This document shows, one piece after another, positions 1-5,458 of a stretch of DNA of 24,836 bases. The number at the start of each line of letters is the position of its first letter. The first letter of the stretch is position 1. Origin of the DNA: a virus; IMG/VR virus record IMGVR_UViG_3300028794_000034, positions 1 through 24,836 of that record, one strand, 5' to 3'. The notes under the pieces are model-generated. The model made no database searches. It was not told where the DNA came from and worked only from the letters and a program-made list of their open reading frames with translations. The translations under genes were made by a program, and so were the position numbers.

Positions 1-133
1 CTTCAGTAAGTCGATCATTGTTGAACTGCCAAACTTCCTCACGTCCGACCTTCAGGCCTGCGGCCTGAATGTCGTCAGAGTCAAGGTACTGAAACTCTGC
101 GGTGTCCATGCCATCGCACTTCGGAGTAATCAT
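1..133 (-). CDS. Hypothetical protein, N-terminal part (cut by window edge)
   Basis: A leftward gene starts at an ATG at 131-133 and runs off the left edge, so only 44 residues are visible. It begins MITPKCDGMDTAEFQYLDSD. The start is chosen because a GGAGAG ribosome binding site sits six bases upstream (about 141-146 on the plus strand), as for other leftward genes here. The visible part is acidic and polar with no recognisable domain. It is preceded by a GC-rich hairpin (151-172) and a promoter candidate flanked by palindromes (198-341), so it is probably the first gene of a regulated leftward transcript. Function unknown. Confidence 0.6.
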   Translation of the reverse strand, partial: MITPKCDGMDTAEFQYLDSDDIQAAGLKVGREEVWQFNNDRLTE

Positions 134-150
134 TTTCTTCTCTCCGCTAC

Positions 151-172
151 GGAAGGCCCTGCCGGGCCTTCC
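151..172 (-). other. GC-rich hairpin in the 5' leader of the leftward gene at the left edge
   Basis: GGAAGGCCC and GGGCCTTCC form a perfect 9-bp stem with a TGCC loop. It lies just upstream of the ribosome binding site of the gene starting at 133. There is no U-tract, so a leader structure or processing site is more likely than a terminator. Confidence 0.6.
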
Positions 173-197
173 TAGAGTGTCTAACATCTTTAATACT

Positions 198-228
198 CTA
201 GAAGCACTCCCTAGGGTCGTGCTTCTAG
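198..228. repeat. CTAG palindromic repeat, copy 1
   Basis: A 31-bp element identical to 311-341. The arms CTAGAAGCAC and GTGCTTCTAG are perfect 10-bp inverted repeats around an 11-bp centre containing the palindrome CCCTAGGG. It lies downstream of the promoter candidate 254-281, inside the transcribed leader. The symmetry suggests a dimeric DNA-binding protein site, but an RNA hairpin is also possible. Confidence 0.75.
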
Positions 229-253
229 TGCTGTGTTGTTGTTCTTAGAAGCT

Positions 254-281
254 AGTGTACACACTTCCTAGAGTGTGTCAA
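254..281 (-). promoter_or_regulatory. Leftward sigma70-type promoter candidate
   Basis: On the minus strand a perfect -35 box TTGACA (plus 276-281) is followed after 16 bases by TACACT (plus 254-259), giving a start near 247. It would serve the gene beginning at 133. The motif CCTAGAGTGT occurs at 267-276, touching the -35 box, at 284-293 just upstream, and at 171-180. The 31-bp palindromes flank the promoter. This is a typical arrangement for repression, which is inference. Confidence 0.45.
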
Positions 282-310
282 GTCCTAGAGTGTTTTACTT
301 CTCTAGAACC

Positions 311-341
311 CTAGAAGCACTCCCTAGGGTCGTGCTTCTAG
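311..341. repeat. CTAG palindromic repeat, copy 2
   Basis: Identical over 31 bp to 198-228, with a 113-bp offset. It lies upstream of the -35 box of the leftward promoter candidate. Between and around the two copies are further CTAG sites, 11 in all between 172 and 341. That is striking because CTAG is generally rare in bacterial and many phage genomes. Confidence 0.75.
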
Positions 342-385
342 AAGCTGTTTAGAACCTGTTGAACGACTCTGGTTTCAGTTTAGCA

Positions 386-405
386 CACGCTGTCAAATCA
401 GCGTG
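386..405 (-). other. Hairpin downstream of the zinc-binding protein gene
   Basis: CACGCTG and CAGCGTG form a 7-bp stem with a 6-base loop, just after the stop codon of the leftward gene 416-670. There is no clear U-tract, so termination is uncertain. A TTGACA on the minus strand overlaps the loop (391-396) with CAGAGT 19 bases further on, an over-spaced promoter match that I do not rely on. Confidence 0.4.
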
Positions 406-415
406 CACCCTGCAT

Positions 416-670
416 CTAACCTACCTTCACGTTGCCTCTCGACTGCCACCCCTTGCGGGCTGCCGAACGCACCTTCACTGCGGTAGGCATCACGTCGGCG
501 GCTCCCCTTGCCTCTGGGAGGGCCGTTGTACGGCCCTCTGACAGCCTCCGAGCTAGCTCTTGGGACTTGCATCCTGGATGCATCCACAGGCCGCACAGCG
601 GCTCTATAGAGCCTCCCTTGGGGATGGCCTCTTCACACACCGAACACGTGGTGTCGTATCTAGCCTTCAC
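416..670 (-). CDS. Small zinc-binding (treble-clef or zinc-ribbon-like) protein
   Basis: An 84-residue protein starting with GTG at 668-670, chosen because GGAG lies six bases upstream on the minus strand. The N-terminal half has C9-x2-C12, C26 and H31-x2-C34, with the text WMHPGC. This matches small phage zinc-finger proteins in which a CxxC pair and an HxxC pair bind one zinc. The C-terminal half is basic and Arg/Lys/Ala-rich, which would suit nucleic-acid binding (inference). It stands alone, leftward, divergent from the metallophosphoesterase gene. Reading frames on the other strand here lack ribosome binding sites and zinc motifs. The coding call is good; the exact function is unknown. 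Confidence 0.7.
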   Translation of the reverse strand: MKARYDTTCSVCEEAIPKGGSIEPLCGLWMHPGCKSQELARRLSEGRTTALPEARGAADVMPTAVKVRSAARKGWQSRGNVKVG

Positions 671-705
671 TCGGGACTCCTCTCTAAAAATTCTTGATAG
701 TGTGT

Positions 706-719
706 GTGACCTGAGTCAC
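706..719. promoter_or_regulatory. Operator-like inverted repeat between divergent genes
   Basis: GTGAC and GTCAC are inverted around a 4-base centre (CTGA). It sits between the zinc-protein gene (leftward) and the metallophosphoesterase gene (rightward), about 30 bp upstream of the rightward -10 candidate. It could bind a regulator of either gene. Short, so chance is possible. Confidence 0.3.
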
Positions 720-741
720 TTCACACTCCCTACACATCTCG

Positions 742-750
742 TGGTATCAT
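742..750 (+). promoter_or_regulatory. Extended -10 promoter candidate for the metallophosphoesterase/sigma operon
   Basis: TGG-TATCAT forms an extended -10 box (TGn plus 745-750), with a weak TTCACA about 19 bp upstream. The start would be near 757, about 20 nt before the ATG at 779. A GGGAG ribosome site lies just before that ATG. Confidence 0.4.
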
Positions 751-778
751 TGGGATCTACCGACAGACGAGGGAGACG

Positions 779-1540
779 ATGAAGACTACGCTACTGGTTC
801 CAGATATTCAATGGCCTTACCATGATCAGCTCATGCTTGACAAGCTGATCAAGGTGGCCAAGGAACTCCAGCCTGACGCCATCGTTCAGATCGGTGATGG
901 TATCGACTTCGACACCATCAGTCAGTGGTCTGTCGGTACCGCCAAGGCTTACGCACCTACCCTCCAGAAGCACATAGACGGCTACCGTAAGGGCTTTCTA
1001 GAGGCTATGGCTACCGTGGCTCCCAAGGCCAAGAAGATCTGGCTGGAGGGCAACCACGACTCTCGTCTCCGATCGTTCGTCGCCAAGTACGCACCAGCAC
1101 TTTCGGTGCTGGATGCCCTGTCGATGGACAGCCTGTTCGACCTCAAGTCGTCCGGCTGGACCTACGAAAAGGGCCCTGTTCGGATCGGGACCAATGTCTA
1201 CGCGATCCATGGTCACGAGAGTGGCGGCTATGCCGCCACGCTCTCGGCTTGGGACACAAAATTTTCCAAGCGTTACGGTTCAGACAAATCGTTCGTGTTT
1301 GGACATACCCACCAGCCCGGCATCCTCTCTCGGGCGTTCGGGTACAGCGGTAAGGTGAGCCCTCGGTTCACGTTAAACGTTGGGTCGATCATGGACTCAG
1401 TTCAGGCCACCTACGTCAAGGATGGCAGCGTGAGCTGGACCCAGAGTTTCGGCCTTCTCTACGATGACGGCAAGCGCGTCTATCCAGAATTGATCCTCGC
1501 TACTGACCGGGGCTTCATGCTCCACGGACGGAAGATTTGA
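779..1540 (+). CDS. Calcineurin-like metallophosphoesterase
   Basis: A 253-residue enzyme with the ordered motifs of the metallophosphoesterase superfamily: D9-x-Q11 (motif I), GDG with D40, GNHD at 91-94, HGH at 144-146 and GHTH at 175-178. These residues normally hold two metal ions and hydrolyse phosphoesters; phage relatives act on nucleotides, nucleic acids or phosphoproteins. The substrate cannot be read from sequence. Motif I is DxQ instead of the usual DxH, which replaces one metal ligand, though H15 lies nearby. The ATG has GGGAG just upstream. The next gene starts two bases after the stop, so the two are one operon, ended by the hairpin at 2235-2256. Confidence 0.9.
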   Translation: MKTTLLVPDIQWPYHDQLMLDKLIKVAKELQPDAIVQIGDGIDFDTISQWSVGTAKAYAPTLQKHIDGYRKGFLEAMATVAPKAKKIWLEGNHDSRLRSFVAKYAPALSVLDALSMDSLFDLKSSGWTYEKGPVRIGTNVYAIHGHESGGYAATLSAWDTKFSKRYGSDKSFVFGHTHQPGILSRAFGYSGKVSPRFTLNVGSIMDSVQATYVKDGSVSWTQSFGLLYDDGKRVYPELILATDRGFMLHGRKI

Positions 1541-1541
1541 G

Positions 1542-2213
1542 ATGTTGAACCACGAAGCTGTTGAGCCGCTTGTCAAGAAGTCTGTTGCCGTTGTCGCTGC
1601 GTCGTTCCCGTCTCACCACTCCGCTGAAGATGCAGAGCAAGCCCTGTGGATGTGGGTCTACGAGAAGCAGAACACCGTCAAGGGCATGATGATCGATGGC
1701 GCCGAAGGATCTCTGGTGTCTCTTATGAAGAAAGTTGTGGTGACTCACTACATGGCGGAGGATGCAACGGCGTATGGCTACCACAAGGAAGACACGTTCA
1801 TCTACTCCGCCGAGATGGTAGAGACGCTGCTTCAGTCAGTGTTCAATTACACCGACTGGCAGTCGTTCGGTCTCCACGGCGATGGTCAGCCCAAGGCCAA
1901 GTCACAGACCAACATGACCGGCGACATGATCGCTATGCTCTCGGACTGCAAGGCTGCTTACGACACTATGAACACAGCCCAGCGACAGATGATTTTCCTG
2001 TCCTACTACGGCGGCTACACCTCCGAGATGCTCGCAGACGAGCTGGGAATCACCTCAGAGGCAGCCAAGAAGCGTCTCAGCCGGGCCGTACAGGCCCTGC
2101 GTAAGCGCATGGGCACCAAGCCCCTAAGCGACTTCCGTAAGGGCTTTGAGGGGCGACGCGTGGCGTCGACCGCAGAGGCTAACTACACCGTAGAGCGTGA
2201 CTATCAGGGTTGA
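1542..2213 (+). CDS. RNA polymerase sigma factor-like protein (ECF-type region 4)
   Basis: A 223-residue protein. Residues about 141-190 form a sigma region 4 helix-turn-helix: NTAQRQMIFLSYYGGYTSEM, then LADELGI, then SEAAKKRLSRAVQALRKRM. Near the N-terminus, SAEDAEQALWMWVYE (27-41) resembles the region 2 segment that contacts RNA polymerase. The middle (70-140) is divergent and long. It probably redirects host RNA polymerase to phage promoters; a regulator with only a sigma-like DNA-binding end is the alternative. It is coupled to the metallophosphoesterase gene (start two bases after its stop) and followed by a strong terminator. Being separate from the late operon, it is a natural candidate late-gene switch (inference). 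Confidence 0.75.
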   Translation: MLNHEAVEPLVKKSVAVVAASFPSHHSAEDAEQALWMWVYEKQNTVKGMMIDGAEGSLVSLMKKVVVTHYMAEDATAYGYHKEDTFIYSAEMVETLLQSVFNYTDWQSFGLHGDGQPKAKSQTNMTGDMIAMLSDCKAAYDTMNTAQRQMIFLSYYGGYTSEMLADELGITSEAAKKRLSRAVQALRKRMGTKPLSDFRKGFEGRRVASTAEANYTVERDYQG

Positions 2214-2234
2214 TCGAACCGAGAAGACGCACCA

Positions 2235-2260
2235 GGCGGGCCCCAAAGGGCCCGCCCTTT
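2235..2260 (+). terminator. Rho-independent-type terminator, possibly bidirectional
   Basis: GGCGGGCCC and GGGCCCGCC form a perfect 9-bp stem with a CAAA loop (2235-2256), followed by CTTTCTC. It lies between convergent genes: the rightward operon ending at 2213 and the leftward operon ending at 2266. It may stop both transcripts. Confidence 0.75.
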
Positions 2261-2265
2261 CTCGT

Positions 2266-2583
2266 TCAGGCCTTCTCCATCATGTCTTCATCCATGACGG
2301 TGTGGAACCCCTTGATAATCAGGACTACCCACCAGGGTCCCCTCTGGCTATCGAAGGGTCCAGCGGCGATGGTCCCGACTAGGCCATCGCCGCTGGCCAA
2401 ATCGCCAATCTCGAACTTGGGCACTGATGAGATCTGGTCGGGGCCGTAGGTCTGATGGGTCCCGTTGGCAAAGCCAACGAGATACATCGGTCCGCCGTAG
2501 GGAGTCTCGTACGGCCCGAACGCGATGCGTCCAGGCGTTCCGTCGTAAACTTGGATCTCGTCTCCGACCTTGAAATCACTCAT
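2266..2583 (-). CDS. Hypothetical protein with two SH3-like/KOW-like repeats
   Basis: 105 residues from the ATG at 2581-2583; longer upstream starts have no suitable ribosome site and would extend into the preceding gene. The protein is an internal duplication. Residues 4-50 (FKVGDEI, GTPGRIAFGP, GGPMYLV) are echoed by about 60-97 (FEIGDL, GLVGTIAAGP, RGPWWVV). The hydrophobic-GD-x-V-G-I pattern is typical of small beta-barrel KOW/SH3 folds that bind RNA, protein or peptide. It is the last gene of the leftward operon, overlaps the end of the upstream gene by 8 bp and is followed by the hairpin at 2235-2256. Specific function unknown. Confidence 0.7.
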   Translation of the reverse strand: MSDFKVGDEIQVYDGTPGRIAFGPYETPYGGPMYLVGFANGTHQTYGPDQISSVPKFEIGDLASGDGLVGTIAAGPFDSQRGPWWVVLIIKGFHTVMDEDMMEKA

Positions 2584-2731
2584 CTTCGGCCTTCTCCTCC
2601 AGCTCGTCAATGATCTCGTCGATCCATGCGTACTGCTTCACCACCTCATCGGCGAAGTAGTTTCGCTGAATGCGGTAGACCTGCGCCGTGATGGCAAGAG
2701 CCACCACCGCAACGGCAAGGACGATAGTCAT
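2576..2731 (-). CDS. Small single-pass membrane protein
   Basis: A 51-residue protein starting at 2729-2731 (ATG), with GGAAGG upstream. Residues 2-18 are a hydrophobic helix (TIVLAVAVVALAITAQV) followed by a basic and aromatic stretch and an acidic C-terminus (DELEEKAEDE). The likely topology is N-out, C-in. Its start overlaps the upstream stop by four bases (ATGA) and its end overlaps the next start by eight, so translation is coupled. Roles such as a membrane-acting early protein or superinfection factor are conceivable, but nothing in the sequence decides. A lysis role is not suggested by its position. Confidence 0.65.
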   Translation of the reverse strand: MTIVLAVAVVALAITAQVYRIQRNYFADEVVKQYAWIDEIIDELEEKAEDE

Positions 2732-3234
2732 GATGCCTTCCGGTAGTACTTGGCTAGGTTGTCGTTTGAGTCCGCCTGGATGACGCCGGTCTCTACGTTC
2801 TGCATGAGCACGCACTTATCGTGCGTGGCTACAACTCGGAATCGCTCACGTCTCTGAGAGAGCGTGAGAACGTCTCCCACGTTCCAGTCTGGGTTGGCCC
2901 CAGGGGCGCCTGCTTTGGCGTTCGTAGGCTCTGTGTAGGCCCATAGTGGGTCGTCTACAGAGCCGAACCACCCGTAGCGGGTGCCGCTAGCTACCAACCA
3001 CACTCGATTGCCGTCAGACCAGGCCACATGGTGCACCTTGCCGGACAGTGGGGACTTGAACGCCACACCCTCATGAAGGGGCGGGGTAGAAGCCTTGAGC
3101 CCGGCAGACAGCAGCTGGTGATAGCCGTCCACGATCGTGGTGGCTAGTTGCTTGAGTGTCTGCCCCTCGGAGTCGTCGGCGCCTAGTAGAGCTTCGATAG
3201 CGTCGACCTGTTGAGCCTTTGTGGGTACGGCCAT
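2728..3234 (-). CDS. Hypothetical protein, C-terminal SH3-like domain
   Basis: 168 residues from the ATG at 3232-3234, preceded by GGAGAGATT, the initiation box shared across this operon; further upstream in-frame starts lack it. The N-terminal part (1-60) is predicted helical. Residues about 65-100 are Trp-rich beta-like (HHVAWSDGNRVWLVASGTRYGWFG), and 120-155 (DWNVGDVLTLSQRRERFRVVA) has the GD-V-L pattern of small barrels. No known family is recognised. It overlaps the membrane protein gene by four bases, and a long structured leader (3250-3356) precedes it. Confidence 0.65.
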   Translation of the reverse strand: MAVPTKAQQVDAIEALLGADDSEGQTLKQLATTIVDGYHQLLSAGLKASTPPLHEGVAFKSPLSGKVHHVAWSDGNRVWLVASGTRYGWFGSVDDPLWAYTEPTNAKAGAPGANPDWNVGDVLTLSQRRERFRVVATHDKCVLMQNVETGVIQADSNDNLAKYYRKAS

Positions 3235-3249
3235 AATCTCTCCCTCATT

Positions 3250-3356
3250 CCGCTGCTGCGGAGAGGAGTGCACAGAGGGAAGAACGCATCCCACTCGAAC
3301 AAGTCCGAGTTGTGTGGGGGATGGGCGCCTACTTATGTTTCGGCACCTCTGTGCAC
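3250..3356 (-). other. Structured 5' leader with long-range stem
   Basis: GTGCACAGAGG (3268-3278) and CCTCTGTGCAC (3346-3356) are an exact 11-bp inverted repeat enclosing 67 bases. Inside are further possible pairings: ACTCG with CGAGT, and CATCCC with GGGATG. Next to it toward the gene, CCGC-TGCT-GCGG forms a small hairpin (3250-3261). It fills the gap between the genes 3393-3722 and 2728-3234. I infer an RNA structure that controls or processes the message. Confidence 0.5.
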
Positions 3357-3365
3357 CCTTCACCG

Positions 3366-3385
3366 CGCTGGGCTGTTGCCCAGCG
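3366..3385 (-). other. Intergenic hairpin after the 109-residue protein gene
   Basis: CGCTGGGC and GCCCAGCG form an 8-bp stem with a 4-base loop, directly after the stop codon of the gene ending at 3393. There is no U-run, so a processing or stabilising structure is as likely as termination. Confidence 0.5.
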
Positions 3386-3392
3386 ACGGGAT

Positions 3393-3722
3393 TTACAGCT
3401 GGATCAATCCGTTCTTGACCGCTTCGACGACCATATCATGCGCAGACTGGACGTTCCAGAATTCGTCGTGAATCTGTCGCCACAGATGGCCGTCTCCTAG
3501 TCCAGCTTGCACATAATCCGAGACCGTGCCGTCCTGAACGTGGAGGACGACGATTTCAAAGTCCTCCACCTCTGTCTCGGGATTCATGTCGGTCACCACG
3601 GCCACGTCATCCAGGTACGTGATGATCTGGGCAACGGCCCACTCTTCATTGATGTAGACGGAATCCACTCGACTGCACATGCCGCAGGTCGGTTCGTTGC
3701 AGTTTTCTGGGATGTCGGTCAC
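3393..3722 (-). CDS. Hypothetical Cys-containing acidic protein
   Basis: 109 residues from a GTG at 3720-3722, chosen because GGAGAGATT lies directly upstream as in the neighbouring genes. The N-terminus carries C8, C13 and C16 (NCNEPTCGMC), a possible metal-binding cluster lacking an obvious fourth ligand. The rest is acidic with alternating strand-like (VAQIITYLDDVAVV, DFEIVVLHV) and helix-like (HDMVVEAVKNGLIQL) segments. No family recognised. It is within the leftward small-gene operon, between the helix-turn-helix gene and a structured intergenic element. Confidence 0.6.
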   Translation of the reverse strand: MTDIPENCNEPTCGMCSRVDSVYINEEWAVAQIITYLDDVAVVTDMNPETEVEDFEIVVLHVQDGTVSDYVQAGLGDGHLWRQIHDEFWNVQSAHDMVVEAVKNGLIQL

Positions 3723-3755
3723 AATCTCTCCCCTTTTGGGATTGTTTTTGTCCCG

Positions 3756-3980
3756 CTACTTGTCGTCGGACGCTTTTGCGTCCGCGTAACCCAGGAACTC
3801 AAGCAATCTAGCGTGCTTGAAGGACAGGGCCGCCTGGATGTCGTCTCGCCAATAGGCTTCACGAGTATCTACGGCAACGCCTTGAAGTTCCTTGACCACG
3901 CCATGAGCTGTCTGGGGTGCGATGCCCAGCTCTCTGGCCAGTTGAGCGACCGTTACTAGATCGCGTTGATTGGTCACCAT
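3756..3980 (-). CDS. Small helix-turn-helix DNA-binding protein
   Basis: 74 residues from the ATG at 3978-3980. A GTG one codon later has the same spacing to GGAG as the operon's usual start, so initiation could be at either. Residues about 8-37 (LVTVAQLARELGIAPQTAHG followed by VVKELQGV) form a clear helix-turn-helix of the kind in excisionases and small winged-helix regulators. The rest, EAYWRDDIQAALSFKHARLL, is helical. It may regulate this operon or the palindromic sites elsewhere in the window (inference). A family A RNA element precedes it. Confidence 0.7.
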   Translation of the reverse strand: MVTNQRDLVTVAQLARELGIAPQTAHGVVKELQGVAVDTREAYWRDDIQAALSFKHARLLEFLGYADAKASDDK

Positions 3981-3992
3981 CTCTCCTCCCGG

Positions 3993-4047
3993 CTGTGATG
4001 CCGCCAATACCGCCCTCCCGAAGGAGGGCGACAAAGGGTGGTCACAG
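3993..4047 (-). repeat. Intergenic structured RNA element, family A copy 1
   Basis: Read on the minus strand: CTGTGA, CCACC, a hairpin with 8-bp stem (CGCCCTCC with GGAGGGCG) and TTCG loop, then GGCGG, a two-base bulge and TCACAG. The ends pair (CTGTGA/TCACAG, CCACC/GGCGG). The 5' arm includes the UGA stop of the upstream gene. It sits between the genes 4042-4242 and 3756-3980, directly before the ribosome site. Copies at 4651-4703 and 5662-5716 keep the outer parts and change the inner stem. Confidence 0.75.
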
Positions 4048-4242
4048 ACTGTCTTCCACCTTGCACTGACATACCGAGTAGACCGAACGGTCTACGTCGG
4101 GCCAATCACTCTGACTTGCCTCGCGGGCCAGGATGGCCCTGTCTGCCGATTCTGCGGTCGGGTAGCACTTGTACATACGCCGGGGCGCTAAGTCTCCGTT
4201 GAGCTTATGGGGGCGGCTGTAGACGATGAACACGGTGCTCAT
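4042..4242 (-). CDS. Hypothetical small protein (66 residues)
   Basis: It starts at the ATG at 4240-4242, which overlaps the stop codon of the upstream gene (TGATG), so translation is coupled. The sequence begins MSTVFIVYSRPHK and contains a helical PTAESADRAILAREA segment. The pattern of a beta strand, a Tyr/Cys pair and an amphipathic helix is compatible with a small alpha/beta fold, but I recognise no family. Its UGA stop lies inside the outer stem of RNA element A1. Function unknown. Confidence 0.6.
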   Translation of the reverse strand: MSTVFIVYSRPHKLNGDLAPRRMYKCYPTAESADRAILAREASQSDWPDVDRSVYSVCQCKVEDSL

Positions 4243-4622
4243 CAGAACTCGCCCTCGGCAAGCTCGCAGCCGTCGTGCTCTCCGCTAGTCAGCACGGCCC
4301 AATAGGACAGGTCTGGTCCCTCAGGCGGAGAGAAGTTGAACAGAACGTCCCCCCCATTCTCCATGCTGTACGCCGCGTCTCCGTTTGAGATCCTGTTGAT
4401 CGCAGCGGCGACGTTGTAACCGACGTCGCACCAGTCACAGCAGTCCGAGCCCTTGAGCCACTGACTCTCATTCTCCGCCTCGCAGAGTTCGAAGTAGTGG
4501 TCTGCCGCGTCCTGAAGGTCGAACCTGAGGGCGCCAAGAGCGTCATCGATCGTGTCGGTGCAGTAGATGTCTCCCTCAGGGAGGTATCCCGGCATGTTGC
4601 TACCGACGTGAATGTGAGACAT
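4242..4622 (-). CDS. Hypothetical acidic Cys-rich protein
   Basis: 126 residues from the ATG at 4620-4622, with the operon-standard GGAGAGATC immediately upstream; an in-frame ATG eight codons earlier lacks this. The protein is strongly acidic. Notable segments are DTIDDALGALRFDLQDAADH, a Cys-rich patch (DCCDWC), which could bind metal, and a Trp/Tyr-containing C-terminal part. No family recognised. It is followed by a coupled 66-residue gene and preceded by RNA element A2. Confidence 0.65.
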   Translation of the reverse strand: MSHIHVGSNMPGYLPEGDIYCTDTIDDALGALRFDLQDAADHYFELCEAENESQWLKGSDCCDWCDVGYNVAAAINRISNGDAAYSMENGGDVLFNFSPPEGPDLSYWAVLTSGEHDGCELAEGEF

Positions 4623-4650
4623 GATCTCTCCTCGTTCTGGTACCACTAGG

Positions 4651-4703
4651 CTGTGATACCGCCAAAACGCAGGGCCGGAGCCCTGCGCTAAGGGTGGTCA
4701 CAG
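4651..4703 (-). repeat. Intergenic structured RNA element, family A copy 2
   Basis: It has the same outer frame as copy 1 (CTGTGACCACC at the 5' side, GGCGGTATCACAG at the 3' side on the minus strand). The inner stem differs: CGCAGGGC pairs with GCCCTGCG around TCCG. Both arms have changed relative to copies 1 and 3 while pairing is kept, which supports an RNA structure. It lies between the 35-residue protein gene (stop at 4705) and the start at 4622. Confidence 0.75.
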
Positions 4704-4704
4704 A

Positions 4705-4812
4705 CTAGCTGCCTGCTGCCCCGGCTCGGACCGCATCGCCACCGTAGTATCGGTAGCTTCTGGCATGGTAGTGCTTGAGCCGGTGCTTCGCGAATTTGAC
4801 CGTTTGAGTCAT
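4705..4812 (-). CDS. Micro-protein, basic (35 residues)
   Basis: MTQTVKFAKHRLKHYHARSY then RYYGGDAVRAGAAGS. The ATG at 4810-4812 overlaps the stop of the upstream membrane protein gene as ATGA, a usual coupling signal, and there is no other start. The product is rich in Lys, Arg, His and Tyr, so it could bind nucleic acid or membrane surfaces. Being so short it could be a chance frame, but the exact overlap, plus the RNA element placed just after its stop, supports it. Confidence 0.5.
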   Translation of the reverse strand: MTQTVKFAKHRLKHYHARSYRYYGGDAVRAGAAGS

Positions 4813-4949
4813 CGCCGTCCAGCCACCTTGTCGGAGATGAACGAGACGCCCTTGAGCGACAAGGTCGCCACGGTCATGATGACCTTTGCTGCCAGCCCTA
4901 GCACCAAGAGGAGTAGGACCAGGAATAGTGCCAGGATGATGATGTTCAT
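4809..4949 (-). CDS. Small membrane protein (46 residues)
   Basis: It starts at the ATG at 4947-4949 with GAGGAGA upstream. Residues 2-27 are almost entirely Ile, Leu, Val and Ala (NIIILALFLVLLLLVLGLAA, then KVIM), a clear transmembrane helix. The remainder is mildly basic (SLKGVSFISDKVAGRR). It is the middle gene of a cluster of three tiny coupled genes (27, 46 and 35 residues). A membrane role is supported; anything more specific is not. Confidence 0.65.
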   Translation of the reverse strand: MNIIILALFLVLLLLVLGLAAKVIMTVATLSLKGVSFISDKVAGRR

Positions 4950-4958
4950 ACCGTCTCC

Positions 4959-5042
4959 TCAGTGAAAGAACGGGTTTATCACGAACGCTGCGAACAGGAT
5001 GATGAACAGTACTAACGCGATGAAGAATCCATCTTTGAACAT
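4959..5042 (-). CDS. Micro-membrane protein (27 residues)
   Basis: MFKDGFFIALVLFIILFAAF then VINPFFH. The ATG at 5040-5042 is preceded by GGGAGGCAAC, a strong ribosome binding site at normal spacing. Nearly the whole protein is one hydrophobic, Phe-rich helix. The next gene starts ten bases after the stop, with its ribosome site GAGGAG overlapping the stop. The strong ribosome site and conserved operon order support translation. Confidence 0.6.
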   Translation of the reverse strand: MFKDGFFIALVLFIILFAAFVINPFFH

Positions 5043-5054
5043 GTTGCCTCCCGA

Positions 5055-5077
5055 ACCCTAGTCGTTTCTTCTAGGGT
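5055..5077 (-). other. Intergenic hairpin before the 27-residue gene
   Basis: ACCCTAG and CTAGGGT form a 7-bp stem with a 9-base loop. It lies between the gene ending at 5097 and the start at 5042, just upstream of the ribosome site. Like other gaps in this operon it is a leader structure, but of its own sequence type. Confidence 0.45.
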
Positions 5078-5096
5078 ATCAGTGATCATGCTATCT

Positions 5097-5372
5097 TCAC
5101 AGATTCTTTTCATTCTGGTAGTACGCCACGTCTGCGGCCATCCGAGCGAGAGTGTGAAGCATGTTGTAAGCCTCTCGCCTGGTCATTCCGAGGTATCCGC
5201 TAACCGTTCCGGGGGCAATCGTTCCGTCATTCATGTAGAGACGGAACGCAACACCGTTGACCTTGTTACCCGTTTGCATCCAGAAGTCGCCGGTGATGCC
5301 GCTGGACGCCAATGTGCGAACGTAGTTCTGTACGGCGCTGTCAAGGTCTTTTGTGGTGATCGTGTTGGCCAT
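5097..5372 (-). CDS. Hypothetical protein (91 residues)
   Basis: The start ATG (5370-5372) has GGGAGAGATC directly upstream, the operon-standard box. The sequence runs MANTITTKDLDSAVQNYVRT, a beta-like middle (GVAFRLYMNDGTIAPGTV) and a helical end (TRREAYNMLHTLARMAADVA). The C-terminal part could be a helix-turn-helix (GTVSGYLGMTRREAYNMLHT), but the match is weak. RNA element B1 precedes the gene. No function assigned. Confidence 0.65.
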   Translation of the reverse strand: MANTITTKDLDSAVQNYVRTLASSGITGDFWMQTGNKVNGVAFRLYMNDGTIAPGTVSGYLGMTRREAYNMLHTLARMAADVAYYQNEKNL

Positions 5373-5387
5373 GATCTCTCCCAGGTT

Positions 5388-5450
5388 GTACTTGTCGGTC
5401 CGAGTAGACCGATAGAACCTAGGTGCTAGACCTAGGTTCGACTGTCACTC
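5388..5450 (-). repeat. Intergenic structured RNA element, family B copy 1
   Basis: On the minus strand: GAGTGACAGTC, then a perfect 10-bp hairpin (GAACCTAGGT with ACCTAGGTTC, loop CTAGC), then a second hairpin TCGGTC-TACTCG-GACCGA, then CAAGTAC. Conserved flanks (GAGTGACAGTC, TACTC, GGACCGACAAGTAC) are shared with 6654-6723 and partly with 6209-6277, while the first hairpin is unrelated in sequence. It sits between genes 5459-5632 and 5097-5372. Confidence 0.7.
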
Positions 5451-5458
5451 GGCTGGAG

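Noticed and set aside
5420-5450. tRNA-like T-loop text GGTTCGACT
   Set aside because: No flanking acceptor, D or anticodon arms fit; it is part of RNA element B1.
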